Assembly (NCBI GenBank): GCA_022828595.1
Contig: JAKGHH010000005.1
Coordinates: forward strand, 57,469,655 to 57,533,654
Source of the DNA: Nelumbo lutea
Taxonomy: Eukaryota > Streptophyta > Magnoliopsida > Proteales > Nelumbonaceae
DNA: 64,000 nucleotides
Reading direction: 5' to 3'
Shown here: one piece after another, positions 46,971 through 57,450 of the stretch
How positions within the stretch are numbered: the first letter of the stretch is position 1
Layout: every line of letters begins with the position of its first letter
Position numbers and translations under genes: made by a program
Notes under the pieces: generated by a model
Told to the model about the DNA's origin: nothing
The model's input: only the letters and a program-made list of their open reading frames with translations
Database searches by the model: none

Positions 46971-47630
46971 GCTACACCAAATAGTTTTTTTGACTGGATT
47001 AAACTATTGACTTTTAAATTTTAAATCTATTTTTTAAAATTCTTCGAACAGGTGCACTATTCTAAATAGGCTTCTATATGAAAGGACACTTTTGTATCCA
47101 TTCGGGTGACTGAGAACATTCTATAAAAGAAGTGTTGGTCGATCCATAAACACACACTGGTGCACTCAACATAGTCTTCTCCTCTCTACCAATTGTTCTT
47201 CTCTAAGCATCATTCTCTATGGTTCGCGTATGTTTGTTAAGTGAGTGCACACCTACTAGTGGCATGTGGGTTGTTTTATCTTGGTGACCGACTTGCTTAT
47301 GCATGCTACACCAGATAGTTTTTTTGACCGGATTAAACTATTGACTTTTAAATTTCATATTTATTTTTTAAAACTCTTCGAACATGTGCACTATTCTGAA
47401 GAAGCCTCTATCTAAAATGACAATTTTGTATCCATTCGGGTGACTGAGAACACTCTATAAAAGAAGTGTTGGTCGACCCATAAACACACACTAGTGCACT
47501 CAACATAGTCTTCTCCTCTATGCCAATTGTTATTCTCTAAGCATCATTCTCTATGGTTCGCATAGGTCTGGTAAGCGAGTGCACACCTACTAGTGGCATG
47601 TGGGTTGTTTTATCTTGGTAACCGACTTGC
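46971..47630 (+). repeat. 334-bp tandem duplication with TATA-like box in each copy
   Basis: Copies 46971-47304 and 47305-47630 begin gctacacca.atagtttttt and end ttatcttggt.accgacttgc, with few differences. Each has ctataaaag (47121 and 47454) followed about 30 bp on by cataaacacacac. The layout (TATA, then a leader-like stretch) resembles a promoter or an LTR, but no LTR termini, PBS or coding region were found. Confidence 0.85.
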
Positions 47631-48145
47631 AATCACCCAACTACACCGTAGGGACAAATGTGGTTTTAAGGAGAGTGACCAAATGGCATGACTCAACCCT
47701 CATTCTCTCTACAAGTCCTCAGTTTCAAAGTTCTGCAACACTACAAATTCACAAGTTATCGATTTGGAAAGCGATTATTGATAAGTTCCACTTTTCCTTC
47801 TTTACTATTTTCCAACAGGTTTTGATGCCATTGGTGGTGTGCTAATCAAACCGATGAAGGGTCTAAATTGTGGCGTATCCTTTTGCATTCTCATATTTGT
47901 CGATGCCTCCAACTATAGCAATCTGAGACTCTAGGGCAATGGACACCGAAAAAACTAACGGTGTCATCCTGATGATCATCACCATGGAACAATGCCATAT
48001 GCTTATGAAGAGTGATTATCCCTACCACGAAAGACCCTAGCTTGTGCCCTTCAATTATTTCGTTGTCGATCACGGTGATTGTCTCGAATATGTGTTTTTG
48101 AAGAGTGGCTCTTGGATGGTAGCGACAAAAGGAAGGTTGTTGCCA
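47631..48145. other. Intergenic, no gene recognised
   Basis: A 114-codon - strand open frame (47891-48235) partly overlaps a MITE and has no recognisable product. Confidence 0.45.
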
Positions 48146-48154
48146 CCATTGACT

Positions 48155-48332
48155 GAGTTCACATCTGCACCCCACAATGCACCACAACAAATCACCACCT
48201 TGTATTGGGAACATCTCCCAGTGATGTCTCATCATCTTTAGTACTTGTTATCAAGAGATGTTCCCAATACAAGATGGGGATGTGCTATGTGGCATTGTGG
48301 GGCGCCCCTTTGTGGGGTGTAGATGTGAACTC
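48155..48332. mobile_element. Mutator-type hairpin MITE, copy 2 (178 bp)
   Basis: Ends GAGTTCACATCTGCACCCCA and (inverted) GAGTTCACATCTACACCCCA, flanked by CCATTGACT (48146-48154) and CCATTAACC (48333-48341), 7 of 9 alike. The inner arms contain cttgtattgggaacatctc and gagatgttcccaatacaag. It shares the core with copies at 32380 and 48506. Confidence 0.8.
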
Positions 48333-48505
48333 CCATTAACCAGGTTGTTGTTTTCGTTGTTATGAATAATGGTGTTGCTGGTGGTTGTGATAGCAAGGAA
48401 TGCAATGCTACTAAACACTAGCAGAGACGACACTATAGGGGCAACATTTTAGTGAGAATGAACTACTCTCAGCTTTTGCTGGCAATGCAGGGGCAACATT
48501 TTGAC

Positions 48506-48687
48506 GAGACCGAATCTGCTCTATACACATGGTGCCTCACTTTGACCTCATAGGCACATCCCACCGTGCATTGGGAACATCTCTTGTATTTATGTGTTAT
48601 TATTCACAAGAGATGTTCCCAATGCATAGTAGGATGTGCTTGTGAGGTCGTTGTGAGGTGCCCTGTGTGAGAAACAGATCTCAATTC
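48506..48687. mobile_element. Mutator-type hairpin MITE, copy 3 (182 bp), perfect 9-bp TSD
   Basis: Flanked by CATTTTGAC at 48497-48505 and 48688-48696. It starts gagaccgaatctgctc and ends acagatctcaattc, the same terminal pattern as copy 1 (gagaccggatctgctc, gcagatcccattcc). Inner arms tgcattgggaacatctct / agagatgttcccaatgca. Confidence 0.88.
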
Positions 48688-49254
48688 CATTTTGACGCTC
48701 CTAAATGTTAGAGATATGCTCTTTTATGTTTTTTCTAAGTAATGCTTGAGGATTGAAAGTGGCCTGAGTTGATAAGGATTTGGAGGGATTGGAATTTCAT
48801 AGATGTCTTGCTAGTGTTGTTTTAACTTGTGAAGAGTGGGAAGCAAGTGATTGCAACAAAAAGAAAATAGAGAAAGTTTAATAGGGTATTTTGGTAATTT
48901 AATAGTTTTGACTTAACAGCAATGGGGTATTTGTCTAATAGTCAAAGTTTAAGGGGTCTTTGTTGCAAAAAAATAAAATATAGGGAGTCTTTGCCACTAA
49001 CCCCATAGTACATGAGGGTCCATGTAATTTATCCTTTTTTAAAGGCAAATTAAAGGAACTCTTTGTCTTCACCCTACACATCCAGAGGGTCCATGTAATT
49101 TACCAATTTTTAAGGCAAATTGAAGGAACTCTTGCATCTTCACCTTACACATAGGTTTTAAAAATCAACTCAGAAAGAGAATTGTTTTCACTAACCGTAT
49201 GGGGCATGGCTCAAATCGTAACATCATAGATAAAATAATAAATATAAATATCAA

Positions 49255-49310
49255 GGCTTAGTTTGGAAAGAGTACAAATACAAATACATACAAAATAGAT
49301 ACTAAAAACG
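49255..49310. mobile_element. Tourist-like MITE remnant
   Basis: ggcttagtttggaaagagta caaatacaaatacatac matches the left terminus of the MITE at 14466. The other end is missing or too diverged. Confidence 0.5.
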
Positions 49311-50328
49311 GATAATTGACTTATTATTGTATAAGTCATAAAATTTAAATTTAATTATATAACATCAACTTATCTTTTATCTTTACATTGCACACATGCA
49401 TACCATGGGACCTTATACTAATTAAATAATTATGCTTAATAATACAATTATTCAAAGCCCTAGTTCAATTGTGTTGTAGGCGCTTGCTAAGCTGTACTCA
49501 TATTTCCAAATTAGTTCAGATAGATTTAGATACAACCTATATCTAGTTTCAACAAAACTACCATTAGGCCTAGTTGCAATAGTCCTGCAAAAAGATGAAG
49601 ATGCCTATGTACAATATTCACCACTCCTATCAAGCTCAGGCTCTTCAATATTTACCATTCATTTGTCTCAGGTGGAGTCCCACAGAAGATGAATATGCCT
49701 GAGAGCAGTTTACTCTGATAAAATGGAAGTAAACTTCATGTTATGAGTTCACGGAAATGCTATCAAGTTATCAAATTTCAAAGTATGCTTACACTTACAT
49801 CAAAATGACTACAAAACCGCACTAAAATACATACATATAACCCATCATGTGCATTATACGCAAGTGGCTCATATGCATGGGTGTGTTTATGCACGTCTAA
49901 TAGGATGTCATAAGCTAGATGAAAATACACAAAAGTGAAACAAATCCAATTCATTTTGGTAATACATAATGTACATAAGAGTGGTCTTAGTGATGGGGAC
50001 AAAGTATGGTGCATGTAATGCATGCATTGATTGACCATCTTAATGTTTTTATTTAGTGACTCAATCACTAGGTCGTCAACAACCTAACCCTAATCTTCGA
50101 TGCATTTTTATCCCATACAAACATATTGAAATCAAACCATTGTTCATCTTTCTGCACGATGAATACATTTATTGTTGTTAGATCCCATATCTCCTAAAAG
50201 TAGGGGTGGGCCTTTCATGAGCTATTTGAGCTCAACTCATGAAAAGTTTGGCCCAGTTCAGTTTAAACCAAGTTTTGAGTCGAATTTGAGCCTGATATAT
50301 AAACTCGTTTTCTAATTGAGCCGAAAGG
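49311..50328. other. Intergenic, no gene recognised
   Basis: AT-rich, with a diverged gagctcaactcatgaaaag-type repeat at about 50205-50330. No coding or RNA gene was seen. Confidence 0.5.
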
Positions 50329-51401
50329 GTTAAATACTTAAAGTACCTTTATGGTTTAGCAAATAGACAATAACTTACCCTGCTATTTAAAAAATTACTT
50401 AAAGTACCCATAAGTTTTTTGACAATGGACATCGTTGATAAATTTTGATGGAAAAAACAAAATATTGATGTTGCCATCTCATAATTTCAAAATATAACCC
50501 AACTGATGATTTTTTTCCAATAATAGTAAGGCATCTCATATACCATATTTGAACTCACCACTATCTTTTCCTTGTCACTTCGCTTCTCAAATTAGACTGT
50601 CACCCTTGGTTAGGAAGAAGATCCTCACGGTTTAGAAATCCGAAGAGATCTTAAATGCAACCAAGGTATGAACAACGTGTTCAGATTGTCTTTTGTGGTT
50701 TTTGTAATATGGTTTTGATCCAAAACTTGAGAGTATGATATCTTTAGGACTTTATTTAGTTTGACAGGTCGCTAATTTTCCCGGTTCTACAATATAGCTT
50801 TAATGCTCAACAGTAAAAGTTTGAATTCGGGCATTTTCAGTAGCAAGACAATATGACTTTAACATATTACACATGCTTATTTTTCTCTATAAATTTGGAT
50901 ACTCATAGCCTTTCTTTGATTGAATGACATGTAGAAAATGATATAGACATTTCATAAAGTTACTAGGCAAGCATTTTCCATATATTGTGTATTGGGTTTT
51001 AGCATTTTCTATTGTAAATACGATGTTCAATAATTCAAAATGATTTTTTTTCACTCGCTAGAGGAATATAATTTTAGATGCCAAAGAGTAGCTCCATTGA
51101 AAAGTATTTCAATTATTCAATATAGATCAATTGATGAAGCAATTTAGTTTAATATTCATTGGATTCCAGCCTGCATCATAAGTTGCGTAATTATATATGG
51201 AGATGGAATTGGGGTATGAAAGTAGTTTTAATTAAGTTATGGGTTTTATCACCATATAGATCTTATGCTTTGGACTTTGTAAGCCAATACCATTATTTGA
51301 AGTTTAAACAGGTCCACGGTAAAGACCTTGAAAGCTACATTGCTGCTCAAGTAAAACCTTGTTCTCATAGTTGAATATTAGTTCTAATAAATTATGGGTG
51401 T

Positions 51402-52900
51402 TGATATAATCGTTTTCGGCCACGTACCAATATTTTGTGATGTAAAATTTTTTGGCTAAGTACCTCGTCATTTGACCCGGTGGTGGCATGCCTTAGTGAT
51501 GAGCTACTTGGTGGTGAACTGCCTACTAGCGAACTGCTTGGTGGAGAACTGCCTAGGGCGAACTGCCCAGTGGTGAACTGCCTGGTGGCGAACTGCCTGG
51601 TGGCGAGCTCCCTGATGGCGAACTGCCTGGTGGCGAGCTGCTCAGTGGTGAACTGCCTGGTGGTGAACTGCCCGGTGGTGAACTGCTCGATGGCAAACTG
51701 CCCGGTGGCAAACTGCTCAGTGGCGAATTGCCTGGTGGTGAACTGCCAGGTGGCGAATTGCTTGGTGGCGAGCTGCTCGATGGCAAACTGCCTGGCGGAG
51801 AGCTATCTGGTGGCGAACTCCCTACTAGGCGGCCGGTGACTTAGAGAATGGTGGAGCTCCCTGGTGCAGCGCAATCCAACTGCCCTCAACATGAGGTGGT
51901 CTTCTTTCCTTTGTAGGCAGTGGGAGCTGAGGGACCTACGAGAACTCCATCTTTTCCTCCTCTTTGTAGGCGGCGGGAGCGGAGGGACCTACGAGAACTC
52001 CATCTTTTCCTCCTCTTTGTAGGCAGCGGGAGCTGAGGGACCTGCGAGAATTGAATCAGAGGTCCCGGGGGTATTTTCCCGGCAGGGGCTCTCCGACGCT
52101 TAAGTTAGCACTCTTATTGTAGAGAGCTTTGAAGATAATATGAGAGAGCTAGAGAGCAGGGGTTACTTCCCTTTTTTCATCCCTCTCCCCTTTGGGGGGT
52201 GAGGTCTTTATATACCGGAGTCCTCGCGGGTTAGGTGGGTGAAAAGCCTCCAAACAGTAAGACTCGTCACATCCTGTCAGAACTAGGGTACGGGGGTGAA
52301 CTCCTCGAGGTCGTCAGGCTGGCACTTGTGTCAGGCGGCAAGGTCGGCGCCTGGGCCGGGTTGTCAGGGGGGCACATGCGTCAGTCGGCGGGTCGATGTC
52401 TGGGCCAGGTCGTCAAGTTGGCGCCTGTGTCAGTCGGCGGGTCAATGTCTAGGTCAAGTCGTCAGGCAGGAGATCTTTATGCGATACGCCAAACTACTCC
52501 TATACCGAACTTCTCTACAAGTGGCGAGCTGCTTATAGCGAGCTATTTGGGGGCAAACTCCCTGTGGCGAGCTCTGCCGAACTGTTTGTGGCGAGCTCTG
52601 CCGAGCTGCCTGGCTCTTTGGCGAGCTCCCTGGTGAGCTACCGAGCTCGGGGGGGATGTACGCCGCCGAGTTTGTCGGTGGGCGTCTTATGGGCGGCTTG
52701 GCCGGATCATGTGCTAGGCTGGTCCAGGTCGCGTAGGCCGCGCGCAGTTCGCACAGGTTGCACGCAGGTCGCGCCAGGCCAGCCAGACTGGTGCCCGGGT
52801 GGGTCACCAACTTCGTAAGTTTGTTGGCTGGGTGTTTACCTAGTTGTCACGAGGTGCCACATGTCACAATTTCACTAGAGGGCCAAATCTGCCCTCATCA
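51402..52900 (-). repeat. 3' LTR (1499 bp)
   Basis: Same order of parts as the other LTR, with one minisatellite block (about 51480-51835) in place of two and a shorter GC-rich array (52725-52795). The TATATAAAG box lies at 52214-52206 on the - strand. Confidence 0.88.
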
Positions 52901-52916
52901 ATAGCCCCCCACTCCC
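52901..52916 (-). other. Polypurine tract of the LTR element
   Basis: The - strand reads gggagtggggggctat immediately before the 3' LTR, the expected place for plus-strand priming. Confidence 0.75.
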
Positions 52917-53455
52917 GAGCTGATAGTAACTCAGCGAAAGGAGTAGGTTTCTTTTGGCTCGAAAGTCGATGAGCTAGTAAGTGCTGATCCAATTACTAGT
53001 GTGACCTGTAGGCTTTGGGAGTGACTCGTAGTCTACTCTTCTTTGACTTTTGCCCGTGCCGGAGAGGCGACCGGGTCTTAAGTAGTAATGTGGCTCGTAG
53101 GCTTTGGCCTGCATCAGCTTCGTAATGTCGGTCACCTAACTTTAGGTTGCCAGCTCACACGGGAGCCTTGGAAGGCTCGACCGGTAAGGGCGCCTATGTA
53201 GTCAGTTGGCCGCCAACTCCTACGGAAGCCACGAAGAGGTCATCTTTTTAGGGATGACCTTGCGGAGAGGATTGATGTGGCATTATCTGAATTGAAAGTA
53301 AGGTTGGTAGAGCTACTTAGTCCGTTAGCTCCCTGCATAGTCTTTGAGTTCATAAAAATGTAAACTATAAAGCGGTAGCTAAAAAGTGAGGACTTAGCTT
53401 TGGTAAGATGAGAACTTAGCTTTTGTAGGATGAGAACTTTGCTTTTTGTAGCGTG

Positions 53456-53475
53456 TTCCCACAGACGGCGCCAAT
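53456..53475 (-). other. Primer-binding-site region of the LTR element
   Basis: The - strand reads aattggcgccgtctgtggga directly after the 5' LTR. The TGGCGCC start is typical of plant Gypsy-type elements primed by a tRNA 3' end. Which tRNA was not worked out. Confidence 0.7.
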
Positions 53476-55432
53476 TGATGTAACCGTTTTTGGCCACGTA
53501 TCAATGTTTTGTGATGTAAATTTTTTTGGCTAAGTACCTCGTCATTTGACTCGGTGGTGGCGTGCCTTAGTGATGAGCTACTTGGTGCTGAATTGCTTAC
53601 TGGCGAACTGCTTGGTGGAGAACTGCCTGGGGGCGAACTGCCTGGTGGCGAACTGCCCGGTGGTGAACTGCCTGGTGGCAAGCTGCTCGGTGGTGAACTG
53701 TCCTGTGGCGAATTGCTCAGTGGTGAACTACTCGGTGGCGAACTTCCTGGTGGCAAACTACTCGGTGGTGAACTAACTGCTTGGTGGCAAGCTGCTCGGT
53801 GGCGAACTGCCTGGCGGAGAGCTACCTGGTGGCGAACTCCCTACTAGGCGCCCGGTGACTTAGAGAATGGTGGAGCTCTCTGGTGCGGCGCAATCCGACT
53901 ACCCTCAGCATGAGGTGGTCTTCTTTCCTTTGTAGGTAGTGGGAGTTGAGGGACCTGCGAGAACTCCATCTTTTTCTTATCTACAAGTGGTGAAACTGCC
54001 TACTGGCGAACTGCTTGGTGGAGAACTGCCTGGTGGTGAGCTCCTTGGTGGCGAACTGCCTGGTGGCGAACTACCCGGTGGTGAGCTCCTTGGTGGCGAA
54101 CTGCCTGGTGGCGAACTGCTTGGTGGCGAACTGCCTAGTGGTGAACTGCCCGGTGGTGAACTGCTCGGTGGTGAACTGCCTGGTGGCGAACTACCCGGTG
54201 GCGAGCTGCTCAGTGGCGAACTGCTTGGCGGAGAGCTACCTGGTGGCGAACTCCCTACTAGGCGGCCGATGACTTAGAGAATGGTGGAGCTCCCTGGTGC
54301 AGCGCAATCCGACTGCCCTCAGCATGAGGTGGTCTTCTTTCCTTTGCAGGCAGTGGGAGCTGCGGGACTTGCGAGAACTCCATCTTTTCCTCCTCTTTGT
54401 AGGCGGTGGGAGTTGAGGGACCTGCGAGAACTCCATCTTTTCTTCCTCTTTGTAGGCAGCGGGAGCTGAGGGACCTGCGAGAACTGAATCAGAGGTCCCG
54501 GGGGTATTTTCCTGGCGGGGCTCTCCGACGCTTAAGTTAGCACTCTTATTGTAGAGAGCTTTGAAGATAATATGAGAGAGCTAGAGAGCAGGGGTTACTT
54601 CCCTTTTTTCATCCCTCTCCCCTTTGGGGGGTGAGGTCTTTATATACCGGAGTCCTTGCGGGTTAGGTGGGTGAAAAGCCTCCAAACGGTAAGACTCGTC
54701 ACATCCTGTCAGAACCGGGGTACGGTGGTGAACTCCTCGAGGTCGTCAGGTTGGCGCTTGTGTCAGGCGGCCAGGTCGGCGCCTGAGCCGGGTTGTCAAG
54801 GGGGCGCCTGCGTCAGTCGGCGGGTCGGTGTCTGGGCCAGGTCGTCAGGTTGGCGCCTGTGTCAGTCGGCGGGTCAGTGTCTAGGTTAGGTCGTCAGGCA
54901 GGAGATCTTTTTGCGATACGCCAAACTACTCCTGTACTGAACTTATCTACAAGTGGCGAGCTGCTTATAGCGAGCTATCTGGGGGCGAACTCCCTGTGCC
55001 GAGCTGCGTGTGGCGAGCTCTGCCGAGTTGCCTGGTTCTTTGGCAAGCTCCCTAGTGAGCTATCGAGCTCGGGGGGGATGTACGCCGCTGAGTTTGTCGG
55101 TGGGCATCTTATGGGTGGCTTGGCCGGATCATGTGCTAGGGTAGTCCAAGTTGCGTAGGCCGCATGCCAGGCCGCGCGCAGGCCGCGCACAGTTCGCGCG
55201 GGCCACGCGCCAGGCCAAGCGCAAGTCGCGCAGGCGCGCGTCAGGCTGCGCGCCAGGCCCCACGCAGTTTGCGTGGGCCGCACGTTAGGCCGCGCGCAGG
55301 TCGCGCCAGGCCGGCCAAATTGGTGCCCGGGTGAGTCACCAACTTTGTAAGTTTGTTGACTGGGTGTTTACCTAGCTGTCACGAGGTGCTACGTGTCACA
55401 ATTTCAGTGGAGGGCCAAATCTGCCCTTATCA
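53476..55432 (-). repeat. 5' LTR (1957 bp)
   Basis: Contains on the - strand a TATATAAAG box (54646-54638). It has two blocks of 15-bp minisatellite (about 53550-53850 and 53995-54265), a tandem ggcagtgggagctgagggac-type repeat of about 57 bp (54345-54490), and a very GC-rich gccgcgcgcaggtcgcg array (55155-55320). It is longer than the other LTR mainly through expansion of these arrays. Confidence 0.88.
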
Positions 55433-55881
55433 GGCGTGTTTGGATGTTTTATTTTTTAGAGGATAATTTTTATTGCTTATTGACATGCGAGATGAATATT
55501 TTGTGGCTTCTTAACTTTTCATATGAATTTGTAAATTTTATTGCGGGATTTGATGCCTGGAGGTGTAAATTCCCTAGTACATGCATTCTAAACATAAATT
55601 GGCTTTGTTTTGAAGGAGTTCAAATACAATTATGTTCATTGTAATTGCAAGGCTTATTCGTGGTTTCTTCTTATCGAGCATCCCTTTCCACAATAGGATG
55701 GAACCCTTCATCTTTCATGGTAATTTATCCTAGTTCATGTAATGTTCTTTTATCAATAATGGTAGGGGAGGATTTTGTCCATTGCCAAAAAATTTAAGGG
55801 TCTTTAAATAATTTTTAAAAATAGGCTAACTTTTTGTCTATTTACCATAAACCATAGGAGTACTTAAGGTATTTAACCTAT

Positions 55882-56389
55882 TGGAAATATGTCCTTTACA
55901 AATTTGTTAAATTCATAGGAAGATATTCCCAAATGTGTGACCATATGCGTGGACTCTGGATTCCCATGCAAAAGTGCATGTAGAGTTTTTGATTTCAGAG
56001 AATCCAATTGCACTGGGTGTCCCATACTTTGAGGGTATTTACAAAGGTTTTACTTTCTCCCAAGCTTGTATATTATCATTCATTGAAAGATATTTCTGTT
56101 TTTTTGATAGAACCAACCTTCAATGCAAGGTGGGATGAACCAGAGAAAAAATCATGCGCACCGGGCTGGTTTGTGAAGTTGGTGCGAAGCACTCTATGAG
56201 GAGGATCAGAAAACAAATACAGCTGTGCCTTACAATCACATTGAAAACTATTGAGATATTCCCGATGTACGGCTGTAGTGCCTTGTGGATGGCAACAGGT
56301 TCGGATTAAATCGTTCAATTGCATTTGATTTGTGAGAAGTCCCATATATAAAAGACTTTTACCCAAAATATGAGACATATATGACCAGA
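55882..56389. other. Intergenic, no gene recognised
   Basis: Short open frames on both strands (56008-56199, 56076-56378) show no known motif. Confidence 0.4.
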
Positions 56390-56399
56390 TCCGAATTCG

Positions 56400-57450
56400 G
56401 AGTCTCGGAGAGGATCACCGCAAGGCCGCAAGGGTTCGCATTAGCAAGCCACTCGCGCACAGGTAACAACGCACGCGGTGGATTTTAGGGGTCGTTAACT
56501 CGTTGTATCCGCTAATCGCGAAACGTGAAGGATCTGGCGAGAGTTTGCCAACAAAGGGATTTCAGTCTCAATTTCCACCCTATAAACCTATCAGATACTT
56601 GCAACCAAGAGAAGTCCGTAAACTACGACAGGAACAGAATTACTAGATTCGTTGTTCTCTATTGTTCAGCTCGTGCAAACCCTAAGAAGGTCCGTCTTCG
56701 CGCCTCCGATCTGTGTATTGATTAATTCGAAAATCTGTATTCTCGTCACGCCTTTCAGTTTGAGTTTCGTTTTTTCTGCACTTTTTGGCATCGTCTTCCT
56801 CCGAACATCAGACTCCCCTACTTGTTTTCATGGTGAAATCCATAATAGGCTTGAAAAATTCAAATAGAACCAGTGGGACTTCTGTTTTCTTATCCCTTTT
56901 CTTTGGAACTTCCAATCAGTCTAAGTTTGGACTTTTCTGTCCTGCGGTTCTATTTACAATGTCCTTTAAAAAAAATCTTGCGACTTTATTAGATGCGTGT
57001 TCGTGGCGGAATGCCAAAGGTTTTAGCTCGCACTTTGTTTACTTTAGTGTTAAAATTTCAGGTTTGTTGTTTGGTTCACTGTAACTATTAATGTTTTGAA
57101 CTTTGAATATATTTGTTTGTATTCTTTTTATGTAAGCTTATTTTTTTCCCTTCTAATTATTGTTCCCCTGAATGTATATCATACAAGTAAAAGTTCGACT
57201 CAAGATTTGGTTTGTAAAGTGTCGAAGCTTAGAATTTCCTCATATTCACGGCTTAACGCCATTGTATCTAAGAAAAACTACTTGGATTTCCTGTTCCAGT
57301 GCTTGGTGGTTTATTTGTTTTTCCACTAGCTTTCTACTCAAGCAATATGGTCATTATGGGCATTTTTTATCTGTCAGGTAATTACATGAATTAATGGGAG
57401 CATGATTTGTGCTCTCCTAGACTCTTAATAATTGGAAATAACAAGTTGCA
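56400..57450 (+). promoter_or_regulatory. Upstream region and probable 5' UTR of the AAA ATPase gene
   Basis: From about 56390 to 56720 the sequence becomes richer in G, C and CpG than the AT-rich DNA around it (e.g. cgcaaggccgcaagggttcgc, acgcacgcggtgg), as expected of a plant promoter and leader. Between there and the ATG at 57451 are several pyrimidine-rich AG sites, such as the one ending near 57378, compatible with a spliced leader. The start site is not determinable. Short open frames here (56525-57084) have no recognisable product. Confidence 0.4.

Larger units (their letters stand above)
51402..55432 (-). mobile_element. Non-coding LTR retrotransposon (short internal region), - strand
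   Basis: Two long direct repeats, TGAT..TCA, at 51402-52900 and 53476-55432, enclose only 575 bp. Read on the - strand, the 5' LTR (right) is followed at 53475 by aaTTGGCGCCGTCTGTGGGA, a familiar plant Ty3/Gypsy LTR-to-PBS junction. The 3' LTR (left) is preceded by the purine tract gggagtggggggctat (52916-52901). Flanks ggtgt and ggcgt agree at 4 of 5 bases. No gag, protease, RT or integrase is present, so it must have moved with enzymes from elsewhere, or be an internal-deletion derivative. Confidence 0.9.
50329..55881. mobile_element. Inverted-repeat element of 5.5 kb (about 1.6 kb without its LTR insert)
   Basis: The left end GGTTAAATACTTAAAGTACC and the inverted right end GGTTAAATACCTTAAGTACT start an inverted repeat of roughly 110 bp, sharing tatggttta..aaatagacaa, then ctatttttaaaaa-type and tttttgacaatggac-type segments. 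Such TIRs suggest a Mutator-like element; a clear TSD was not found. Most of its length is an LTR retrotransposon (51402-55432). The remaining about 1.5 kb encodes nothing I recognise. Confidence 0.7.

Noticed and set aside
46971..47630. Pair of short LTRs of a TRIM element
   Set aside because: The copies are directly adjacent with no interior, PBS or PPT between them, so a tandem duplication is the simpler reading.
47891..48235. 114-codon - strand open frame
   Set aside because: It runs into a hairpin MITE at its start and has no recognisable domain.
51480..54265. CRISPR-like regular repeats
   Set aside because: Units are contiguous and degenerate, with no unique spacers, and the window is eukaryotic.
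51480..54277. Several long periodic open frames (Gly-Gly-Glu-Leu-Pro, Leu-Val-Ala-Asn-Cys, Ser-Pro-Pro-Gly) that look like repeat proteins
   Set aside because: They arise because the LTR minisatellite has a 15-bp period; all frames on both strands stay open, and they lie inside LTRs.
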